The notes beneath the pieces were generated by a model, which had not been told where the DNA came from, searched no databases, and worked only from the letters and a program-made list of their open reading frames with translations. Below, one piece after another: positions 16,325 to 23,635 of a stretch of DNA of 28,059 nucleotides. Source of the DNA: a virus; the IMG/VR virus record IMGVR_UViG_3300005823_000012, positions 1-28,059 of that record; one strand, given 5' to 3'. Within the stretch, counting starts at the first letter, position 1. The number at the start of each line of letters is the position of its first letter. A program made the translations under genes and the position numbers.

Positions 16325-19300
16325 TTACCCGATTGCGCAGGTTTTCAGCTCTTCATCTGTTAAACTCGTGACAATCTGTACATTTTCAGCACTTGCCGCC
16401 GAAGCGAACAACTGATCCGGCTCAGACCTGACCTGGAACATTGCACCAAAGGACAAATCATTGGACCTTGGTACGATAACCACCGACTGGATATCCGGCG
16501 TCAATTCCTTATGGATATATGCTGCCAGTTCGGTGAAGTAGAATGTCTCACCGAAGTCCCAGTTCGCTGCTTCGAAGAATGTGTTGATCGCTGCCAAAAC
16601 TCTCAGGCGGATATTGTTTTCACTAACCAGTGATCCTGGGGTCTGAACAATCTTGAAAGTAGCCTGGAGTTCTGGTATCGCCTGCTCACCAAACAACAGT
16701 AAGTATCTGGTCGAGTGGAAGATAATCGAATCACTCATGGTTTTGAAATCTTCAAAATCCTGGAACTGAGTGCGCAGTGCTTCCGAGGACGGGGCTTCTG
16801 GCATCGTGCTCAGTGGTTCGTTGTTGAACAACCAGGAACGGATTTGCTCATCATATAGCGCCGTGAGGATATAAACATCCATGACATTCGACACCGACGG
16901 GTCAATTCGAATGGAATCCGGGGAGTAATGAACCCACTTAAACGGTAGATCATCCCTACCAATCCGATACTGATACGCATCCTGATTAACAGCGACTTCC
17001 CATTCACCCTCAACGTGGGTGGTCTGGTTAGCACCATTTGCCACCAACCATTGACCGGTGGTCTGGTCATAGTGAATATCACCACTAACATACGGAATAG
17101 TGTGACACGCCACGAGTGGGGTGGCGGAATAATAGATCGTCTTAGTCTGGATGGGATCACCCGGTACTGGATAACCACTAACGGTATCAACACCTTGCGT
17201 TCCATACGTCCCTTTCGGCGAAGTGAATCGGTTTATCGGCTGGGGTACTGTGAATCCTTGCGAATCAATACTCCTCCAAAGAACCAAATCGGTTACTCCG
17301 TCCTCTACAACGAAATCGCTAAACAGGAACGGATTGTCGTAGAATCCCGAATTATCTAAGTCAGCCGGGGTGACAAAAATACCGTCAGTATTGACGTAGC
17401 CGTCTGGATATCGGAGAACATCGGAGACAAACAGCTCATTTCCGGAGTCCGAGATAAAACTGGGATCGTCTGAGATGCACTGTCTACGTAAGCTGTCCCT
17501 GGTCTCATTGCAATTAAGAATGGTAACGGCGTCATGTTCAACCACACCAGTCTCGGGATTAAGAACAGCAGAATTATTTACGAAGAAGAAATCGACTTCA
17601 CGAGCTGATTCCCAGAAGAATCCAAACCCACGGTCTGTGATGCTCCAGAAATCTTCACCGGTTCCACCAGGAACGAATTCAGCCATAATCATCCACGACG
17701 CATCAAGTCCGGAGCCGGACGTATTACCTTGGTTTGCAAGGCTAAATGGTGATGTCTTATCGAGATTTTCAAAGGTGATCATATTCCAAGTGGATGTCAC
17801 ATAGTCCCAGGAGATACCAAAATCAAGACGGAACAATAATTGCTGCTCGATGTTGGCAAGCTCGGCTCCAGTGAATACTGTACGCATAGCCGGGAGCACG
17901 GAGTCAATCGTGTCCAAGTCCTGCACTATATCACGAAGGATTATCGATCCGGCACCAGTGCCGTCATCAACGATCCGATCCACGTATGCGTTTACGCTCA
18001 ACCCGGTTGTTATAACGGCGTCAACATCAACGAATTGAAGATTAGTTGTTGTATTTCCGGTACCTACCGGTAAAATATTACTACTATTGTCCTTGATATT
18101 ACCACGGGACTGGTCGGCAACTATCGCATTTTCTGCCCATTCATATGGTTGAAGAACAAAGTCACCATTGCCATTAAGGCGGGTATCGGTGTTAGTGTTA
18201 TCAAACTTTATCGGCGGATAATCATTAACATACAGAACATTCTTGTCCGGTTTTGAAATAAGAGGTGCTATGTAATTGTTCAATAAGGAATCAATAGGCA
18301 CGATGGTTATGTCTGCGGACACCTGGGTGTTCGTCAGAGTATTATCTTTATAGAACCTACCATCGTCTGCCATGACCTTAACGTTCTGGTACAATCCAGT
18401 CGGGTCTGTCAGTTTGGAGAATCTGGAGTGACCGGCATACGTCCGATTTACAACCTTGACTTTCTCGATGGCACTATCTTTCAGGAAGAAACTATTATAA
18501 TCCTGACCGGTAACCATGCGATTCTGGGTGTAGAATACCCGATTAGCACGGGTTCTGATATCGTCATTCGATTCTGTAGCGGCAGCATTCAGTAACTGAT
18601 CCCTCAGAGAGAATGTCAATGTCAAATAAAATATAGTCGAGTCAACAACATAAGGCACGGTTACTTGTTGATTCTGTATGGCTTCTGGCTTGATAGCCTG
18701 CGGCTGTGGGTTTGCGGTGCGGTACCAGAACCTGAATAGTCCCTGGGGGATCGCACCGAATTTACCATCACCAAAACGAACCCGAACCGTGTCGCCGAGT
18801 AGGGTGTCTATTTCATAAATGGTATTCGAACTGTCAACGTCCGGATCGAATGAAACGCCTTCACCGAACACATCATCAACCTGAGTCCAATTCTGGATAA
18901 CGTCACCATTTTCATCGACTTCTTGAACAAAGAAATCGTCATTATTAATATTGGGGACATCAAGATCAAACACACGGATAATGATCGGGTCTACAAAATC
19001 CACATCACGGAAGGTGAGGGTTCCCTGTACTACCTGGAAGAAGAATCCAGTACCGTCGGAGGAAAGACCTTTACCGTCCTGGTTATACAGGATGTTGTAA
19101 GCGTTTGTTGGGTCAGGAATATTTTCCTCGACCACACCAGTATCCTTGTCCAATAACAAGTTGATGGTATCAAACGGGAGGTTCACACCATTAACCTGGG
19201 TGGTGAACGGGTATGAGCCGCCCTCGGGGGCAGCCGAATTGAAAACGTACTGGTCCTTCTGGATGCCATCAGTCTGTGTGGAAACCAGCGGTCTACCGAA

Positions 19301-19810
19301 CTGGGTCCGGCGAGTGAATGCGGAGTTCATGATCAAAATAAACTGTTCCAACCAATCCTCGTTGCGGGGGTCGTTCCAGATAATATCAGCATTCTGGATA
19401 TTAATACCGTTGGAATCGGTGATTGGTTGATCTGTTCTTATGCGCTCGATGCGGACTTGACCGCTGGCGGAAGTAACACGGTCTACCTTATATGCCACGT
19501 TTTCGGCGAGGCGGATGAGGCTGTTACGACGTTCTGCTGTCGCCAAAAAGTTTTCCCTGGCGTTCAGGTCGATCCTGAAAGCGATGTTCTGGGACAACCA
19601 CGCCAGTGTCTCGACTTTCATTATAAATTCCGAGGAGGCTATCCAATCGTTGAATTCTTCCGGGAAGGTCTGCTGTAAGTGATCCATTATAGCCTGGACT
19701 AAGTTATCGAAGTCGTAGGCTCTAAAGTCAACGTTTTCAATGGCTTGGTATATCTGAATCCAATCCTCAGCGACGAATAATGTATTCTGTCTACTAATTA
19801 CGTTTGCCAT
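16325..19810 (-). CDS. 6: Baseplate wedge protein, T4 gp6-like, 1161 aa
   Basis: The N-terminal 160 residues carry the hallmark gp6 sequence: VAEDWIQIYQ (13-22), FRAYDFDNLVQ (29-39), FPEEFNDWIASSEFI (49-63), LNARENFLATAERR (82-95), then TDSNGINIQNADIIWNDPRN (131-150). gp6 dimers form the iris-like ring that joins baseplate wedges and opens during tail contraction. The protein is about 500 residues longer than T4 gp6 (660 aa). The extra length lies in the middle and C-terminal parts, where I recognise little beyond RDQLLNAAATESNDDIRTRANRVFYTQNRMVTGQDYNSFF, a gp6/gpJ-family-like stretch. Its ATG overlaps the stop of the gp25-like gene (TAATG), so translation is coupled. GAGG lies ten bases upstream. 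Identification is secure, and the extra length may serve the giant gp7-position partner. Confidence 0.95.
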   Translation of the reverse strand: MANVISRQNTLFVAEDWIQIYQAIENVDFRAYDFDNLVQAIMDHLQQTFPEEFNDWIASSEFIMKVETLAWLSQNIAFRIDLNARENFLATAERRNSLIRLAENVAYKVDRVTSASGQVRIERIRTDQPITDSNGINIQNADIIWNDPRNEDWLEQFILIMNSAFTRRTQFGRPLVSTQTDGIQKDQYVFNSAAPEGGSYPFTTQVNGVNLPFDTINLLLDKDTGVVEENIPDPTNAYNILYNQDGKGLSSDGTGFFFQVVQGTLTFRDVDFVDPIIIRVFDLDVPNINNDDFFVQEVDENGDVIQNWTQVDDVFGEGVSFDPDVDSSNTIYEIDTLLGDTVRVRFGDGKFGAIPQGLFRFWYRTANPQPQAIKPEAIQNQQVTVPYVVDSTIFYLTLTFSLRDQLLNAAATESNDDIRTRANRVFYTQNRMVTGQDYNSFFLKDSAIEKVKVVNRTYAGHSRFSKLTDPTGLYQNVKVMADDGRFYKDNTLTNTQVSADITIVPIDSLLNNYIAPLISKPDKNVLYVNDYPPIKFDNTNTDTRLNGNGDFVLQPYEWAENAIVADQSRGNIKDNSSNILPVGTGNTTTNLQFVDVDAVITTGLSVNAYVDRIVDDGTGAGSIILRDIVQDLDTIDSVLPAMRTVFTGAELANIEQQLLFRLDFGISWDYVTSTWNMITFENLDKTSPFSLANQGNTSGSGLDASWMIMAEFVPGGTGEDFWSITDRGFGFFWESAREVDFFFVNNSAVLNPETGVVEHDAVTILNCNETRDSLRRQCISDDPSFISDSGNELFVSDVLRYPDGYVNTDGIFVTPADLDNSGFYDNPFLFSDFVVEDGVTDLVLWRSIDSQGFTVPQPINRFTSPKGTYGTQGVDTVSGYPVPGDPIQTKTIYYSATPLVACHTIPYVSGDIHYDQTTGQWLVANGANQTTHVEGEWEVAVNQDAYQYRIGRDDLPFKWVHYSPDSIRIDPSVSNVMDVYILTALYDEQIRSWLFNNEPLSTMPEAPSSEALRTQFQDFEDFKTMSDSIIFHSTRYLLLFGEQAIPELQATFKIVQTPGSLVSENNIRLRVLAAINTFFEAANWDFGETFYFTELAAYIHKELTPDIQSVVIVPRSNDLSFGAMFQVRSEPDQLFASAASAENVQIVTSLTDEELKTCAIG

Positions 19811-20181
19811 TATATTTGTGCCTCAAAGATTGCTGCGAAATTTGCCGTCATATCGAATTCCAGAACTTTTAATGTAATATCGAGTCTAATGCTGTGGTTT
19901 TCAAGGTCCACCGTGGGTTCTAGTGCTAAAAGCTGCACCCGTGGGTCTTCAGAAATTATTCTCTCAGCGTCTTGCACTATCAATGCTTCCGTGCGAGAAT
20001 CTGACAAATCGAACATGAGATCATGAATAACGGAACCATAATTGGGGCGCATACGGCGTTCGCCCAGGCGGGTGTTGAATTGATTTAGTAAATCCTGAGA
20101 TACTAAATTGATATCAAACAACCCGGTCTGGATACCCTCGTTTGCTACGGAAGAAAAACCCCGGTAAAGTGCCTTCGCCAT
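19810..20181 (-). CDS. 25: Baseplate wedge protein, T4 gp25-like, 123 aa
   Basis: This is a small wedge component that nucleates sheath assembly and binds gp6 and gp53 in contractile tails. Its length is close to T4 gp25 (132 aa). ERRMRPNYGSVIHDLMFDLSD (41-61) matches the family core (P-GS-L-LFE). SEDPRV (77-82) carries the conserved E-PR motif used for sheath contact. The C-terminal half (90-123) is the usual beta strand pair. The start ATG has an AGGA ribosome site seven bases upstream, and two TAAATA boxes precede it. It is the first gene of the gp25-gp6 pair and is divergent from the sigma gene at 20305. Assignment is from clear family motifs. Confidence 0.95.
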   Translation of the reverse strand: MAKALYRGFSSVANEGIQTGLFDINLVSQDLLNQFNTRLGERRMRPNYGSVIHDLMFDLSDSRTEALIVQDAERIISEDPRVQLLALEPTVDLENHSIRLDITLKVLEFDMTANFAAIFEAQI

Positions 20182-20206
20182 CTTGATTTCCTAGAACATT
20201 AGACTT

Positions 20207-20215
20207 ATATTTAAT
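20207..20215 (-). promoter_or_regulatory. Candidate late promoter box (ATTAAATAT), proximal, before gp25-like gene
   Basis: A TAAATA core lies 25 bases before the ATG at 20181, the same spacing as at the other late boxes. A second box lies further upstream at 20245-20253, so the pair may act as tandem late promoters for the wedge operon. Confidence 0.5.
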
Positions 20216-20244
20216 ACCCGCTATACTATGTGGGCTCATCTTTA

Positions 20245-20253
20245 ATATTTACT
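20245..20253 (-). promoter_or_regulatory. Candidate late promoter box (AGTAAATAT), distal, before gp25-like gene
   Basis: A second minus-strand TAAATA core lies 63 bases before the gp25-like start. It overlaps the upstream region of the divergent RpoH-like sigma gene, so use of this box could interfere with sigma transcription. Confidence 0.35.
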
Positions 20254-20256
20254 AAA

Positions 20257-20281
20257 GAATTCTCTTAAGAATTCATATACT
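20257..20281 (+). promoter_or_regulatory. Dyad plus candidate -10 box before the RpoH-like sigma gene
   Basis: A perfect seven-base dyad (GAATTCT, 4-base spacer, AGAATTC; 20257-20274) abuts CATATACT (20274-20281), a possible -10 element 23 bases before the ATG. The same eight bases lie 20 bases before the gp55-like sigma gene. No clear -35 box is seen at standard spacing. The dyad could be an operator or a short hairpin. Evidence is weak. Confidence 0.3.
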
Positions 20282-20304
20282 TCATACTCTGAGGAGGGTA
20301 GCAG

Positions 20305-21171
20305 ATGAAAAAAGCCTTATGCATGGATGATTTTATTCAGAATTACAGGGTTTTACTAACAGAGGAGCAAGAAAACGACCTGTTTCAACTTTGGTGGGAT
20401 ACCAAAAGTCAAGAAGTACTACTTGAAATTGTTAAGGCATACTCGCCGATAATCCAGCGTTGCGTCCGGGAGCTTGCCGGATACAAAGCAAATCCAGAAG
20501 ACTTGCGTAGTGAAGGCGTCATTGCACTCCTTGCCGCTGCACAAAACTTCAAACCTGAAGTTGGGCGATTCGCAACCTATGCGAAAACGTGCATTAAAGG
20601 TATTATGCTGGGTTTCATCACCAAGAACTATTTTCCAGTCAACGTATGTACCAGTCATGGGAAGAAGAAATTATTTTTCTCAATCCGAAAACTGGTGGCT
20701 ATCACACTGATTAAGGAAGGTAAATTCGACATGACCAGGGATATCGCCGTGGAACTTGCGGAGAGTCATGAAGTGGATGAGGCTGTGGTTTACAGCATGT
20801 ACGACATGATACGGAAGCCGTACATTTCACTTTCCGAGAAGATTCCGATGTATGGTTTTGAGACGGATCACACCATTGAGGAACATATGGTGCTCGACGG
20901 TGATGATACCGATGTATCAGCTGACCTCACCGACCTGCAATTCCACCGCAGGATCATTGATACCGCAATGGATGAGGTTCTCGACAACCGGGAGCGTAGG
21001 ATTTTCGAATCCCAAATGCTGGTAAATCGGGAGGACAGGATAATCCTGGAAGACCTCGGGGCGGAATTTGACATCTCCAAGGAACGAGTACGGCAGTTAA
21101 GGAACGGTGCCTACACTAAGGTTAAGCGTGCGATCATCCGGACCATCGGTCACGATCCGGATATGTTTTAA
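20305..21171 (+). CDS. RpoH (sigma-32)-like RNA polymerase sigma factor, 288 aa
   Basis: This is a group 3 sigma-70 family factor that would redirect host core polymerase. Region 2 (about 44-111) includes PEDLRSEGVIALLAAAQNF, KPEVGRFATYAK and IKGIMLGFITKN, aligning with the RpoH stretch '[23 protein letters not shown]'. Residues 119-129 (GKKKLFFSIRK) match the RpoH box (QRKLFFNLRK), a feature specific to sigma-32 proteins. Region 4 (about 223-277) has LDNRERRIFESQML and an HTH ending in DISKERVRQLRNGAYTKVKRAI. The length matches E. coli RpoH (284 aa). The 2.3-2.4 aromatic stretch differs (KNYF for RNW), hinting at changed promoter specificity. The ATG has a strong GAGGAGG site seven bases upstream. 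The gene runs against all its structural neighbours, and its stop overlaps that of the spike gene. Family placement is strong, the target promoters are unknown. Confidence 0.9.
   Translation: MKKALCMDDFIQNYRVLLTEEQENDLFQLWWDTKSQEVLLEIVKAYSPIIQRCVRELAGYKANPEDLRSEGVIALLAAAQNFKPEVGRFATYAKTCIKGIMLGFITKNYFPVNVCTSHGKKKLFFSIRKLVAITLIKEGKFDMTRDIAVELAESHEVDEAVVYSMYDMIRKPYISLSEKIPMYGFETDHTIEEHMVLDGDDTDVSADLTDLQFHRRIIDTAMDEVLDNRERRIFESQMLVNREDRIILEDLGAEFDISKERVRQLRNGAYTKVKRAIIRTIGHDPDMF
21168..21171. other. Overlapping convergent stop codons (TTAA)
   Basis: The palindrome TTAA supplies TAA stops to both the plus-strand RpoH-like sigma gene and the minus-strand spike gene. The coding regions overlap by four bases with no room for a terminator, so each transcript is likely to run into the other gene as antisense. 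Confidence 0.9.
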
Positions 21172-23627
21172 CCGACCCCAAGCTCAGTATCCGTTGCGGA
21201 GAAGAACTGTTCAAGTTCTTGTCTGCGACGGTCATTGAGACCCTTATTGAATTTCTTCTGAGACCTATTGAATCGCATCCAGTTCTCCGGAACCTGCTCT
21301 ATGTTTCCAGAGTTCAGACGCTTCAATGCCGTGCTATTTGCGAATGCTGTTATTCCGATGTTGTAAGACAGTGACACCATGGCATCAAACTGCCCCTGGG
21401 TTATATCAACCGTGACATTGGAACGCACTGCTCCCTCAAACTTCCTCAAGTCTTGGTCGAATAAGCGGTCAGCTTCAGCCGTGGTTATCTGTAAGTTCCC
21501 GTTTGTTCTATACAATTCTGCTATAAAGGCTTTATCAACCACCTTCCCGTTTATCACATCACCAAGGATGATGTTATGTCCATATCCGATTGCCCATGCG
21601 GTACCAGCGTCCAGATAAGCAGTCTGTGTGACTTTACCCTCTTTGGTATGCATGAACCTTTTAACAGCCGCCGACGACGTATACTCAACAGCCGGTCGTA
21701 ATACTCCGTCGGCTGGGGTTCCGAGGTCTTCGTAAACTGGGGTCTCACCAATATTAGTGGTCGTGTAGTCCACACCACGTGATATGGATGGCACCGATGC
21801 GCCAAACGACAATCCAACAATACTCAACGGGGCGACAGCATTCGGGATTGATGATCCAGCTCTGGTTTCGATTTCCTCATACTCGTCCACAAACCCTCTG
21901 AAACCGAGTGTGGACTTGATACGACCGCTCCAAGGTTGATGTTGGGGCACTACGGTGGCAAGAGCCGATCTCGTCGCTACGGGCTCCTGACCAAGCGATA
22001 TCTCATCATCGGTGGGAGCAGCCGGGACGGTGTTGAGTTCCGGGATGGATGCTGATCCTGCGGGGCTTGCGGGTTTTGCTGGCTCCGCCTGGGCACCGGT
22101 ACCCGAGTTCATGAAAATACCAGCCGGGGCTGTCTCACGATATACTGTTGTAGTGACGGATATATCAGCTGATGCCGTTTCTCTAATGCTCAGTGCCGAC
22201 ATACTGATATCAGCACCGGATGAAATTCTAGCAAAAGATGCCGCCAATAAATTAATACCACCACCAGTGGTTAAACGATACTCACCACCAACGTTCATAT
22301 CGAAACTTCCTGATGAAGAGAAGTTGGCGGACCCGGATGCATTGATAGAATAGCTCCCAGCCTCAATGTTTTTATTACTGTACCGTTCATTACTGGTGCC
22401 AACCACATCCATAGTATGGTTGCCCCCAGCTTTTAAATTCAAATCAGTACCAGACTCGATATTAACGGCACCACCGGCTGTTAAGTTGAGATCACCTTCA
22501 AAGTTAAACGACCCGGAACCTGCACCATACACGTTGAGGTCTCCGTCGTCCTGCATCTCTATCCACACATTACCTTTGGGTGTTGAGATATAGATAAAAG
22601 CGTCATTGGGAGCTTCTCCGGTGAGACCACCATCGTTGAAATATATCTGCGACCCAGCCGAGGTACGAATGCGGAGCCCTTGGTTGTCCGGGTGATCATC
22701 CATGACGATCTGATGACCCTCGGAGTTTACATTCTGATATTTGCTCCTAGTGGGGGCAGTTATTGACGTACCCACTGGATTACCATCGAATTTATCACCA
22801 GTCGTTGCATTTACATTATATTTTTCAGCATTAAAGAACCACCCAGGAGACTTCAACCCCGTCACATAAGATGGTGACTCACGACGGGCACTGGATATAC
22901 CGGCACCACGAAACTGATCGTTGATGAGACCAGACAACATAAGATTCAACATGTATGTCCTGGCTGGGTATACATCATCAAACCGTCGGGCGGCATCGGT
23001 ACCAGCAATGTCCCGTGTTTTTTCAAGCGAAGGGATGAGTGCATCCGGAGGTATTGTCTTACCATCGAGTGTGTTTGCCAGTACCTCTGGGTCAACAGTG
23101 TCTTGGTTTACGCCAGAAATAGACGGGGTGGAAAAATTACTATAGAATTTTGGGACTGCGCCTATCCAGTAAGCACGGGCTATGTCCCCGTGTGAGAATA
23201 ACACACCGACCTGATCGCCTATACGAGGTGTTGCCCAAAATCCATATGATGAGGTATCACCATTCTGGACGGCATTACGATTATCTGAATCAGTAACCCT
23301 ATTACTATCGGAACCGAAGAATGGCATCAGCGGGTAACATTGAATCCAACCCACTCGTTGCGTTTGATCAAATTCCAACTGACCAGTTCCTCGATCTGGT
23401 GTAGTTCCGGACGTTGGTATGGCTCCCTCGTTCAGTCGCTTACCGGAGAATGCCGGTATGTATACCCAGACTTGCCCCATACGCTGGTCGTCGGCGTCAT
23501 CCATAACGGTTCCGATGTAGAAGCCCATTCCCTGTTGTTCTGGTACGGGCGTAGACCTACCCCCGGAAGCTACACGCCGGGTTATCTCACCTATACCATT
23601 ATTGAAAGTGTTGTTGCCTCTTCCCAT
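21168..23627 (-). CDS. 5: Baseplate spike / tail lysozyme, gp5-like, with C-terminal GH24-type lysozyme, 819 aa
   Basis: This is the cell-puncturing spike at the hub centre. Residues 35-165 are an OB-fold domain (MGFYIGTVMDDADDQRMGQVWVYIP to GDIARAYWIGAVPKFYSN). Residues about 300-365 lead into a beta-helix-like region (370-510) of short repeats such as GDLNLTAGGAVNIESGTDLNL, as in gp5 C-termini and VgrG. A Pro/Ala-rich linker (510-640) follows. Residues 650-810 are a phage lysozyme domain: Glu663, Asp673 and IGYGH (680-684), plus QGQFDAMVSLSYNIG (744-758) and NWMRFNRSQKKFNKGLNDRRRQE. The third catalytic position, Thr26 in T4 lysozyme, is Ala679. In T4 the lysozyme precedes the beta-helix, and here it follows it. 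ATG 23627 has AGGA six bases upstream and lies 8 bases after the hub candidate. The gp5 role is strongly supported; catalytic activity is uncertain. Confidence 0.92.
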   Translation of the reverse strand: MGRGNNTFNNGIGEITRRVASGGRSTPVPEQQGMGFYIGTVMDDADDQRMGQVWVYIPAFSGKRLNEGAIPTSGTTPDRGTGQLEFDQTQRVGWIQCYPLMPFFGSDSNRVTDSDNRNAVQNGDTSSYGFWATPRIGDQVGVLFSHGDIARAYWIGAVPKFYSNFSTPSISGVNQDTVDPEVLANTLDGKTIPPDALIPSLEKTRDIAGTDAARRFDDVYPARTYMLNLMLSGLINDQFRGAGISSARRESPSYVTGLKSPGWFFNAEKYNVNATTGDKFDGNPVGTSITAPTRSKYQNVNSEGHQIVMDDHPDNQGLRIRTSAGSQIYFNDGGLTGEAPNDAFIYISTPKGNVWIEMQDDGDLNVYGAGSGSFNFEGDLNLTAGGAVNIESGTDLNLKAGGNHTMDVVGTSNERYSNKNIEAGSYSINASGSANFSSSGSFDMNVGGEYRLTTGGGINLLAASFARISSGADISMSALSIRETASADISVTTTVYRETAPAGIFMNSGTGAQAEPAKPASPAGSASIPELNTVPAAPTDDEISLGQEPVATRSALATVVPQHQPWSGRIKSTLGFRGFVDEYEEIETRAGSSIPNAVAPLSIVGLSFGASVPSISRGVDYTTTNIGETPVYEDLGTPADGVLRPAVEYTSSAAVKRFMHTKEGKVTQTAYLDAGTAWAIGYGHNIILGDVINGKVVDKAFIAELYRTNGNLQITTAEADRLFDQDLRKFEGAVRSNVTVDITQGQFDAMVSLSYNIGITAFANSTALKRLNSGNIEQVPENWMRFNRSQKKFNKGLNDRRRQELEQFFSATDTELGVG

Positions 23628-23635
23628 TATTGTTC

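Noticed and set aside
20182-20304. tRNA or small RNA gene in the divergent gap
   Set aside because: No cloverleaf, T-loop or long stem was seen. The gap is accounted for by promoter-like boxes and the short dyad.
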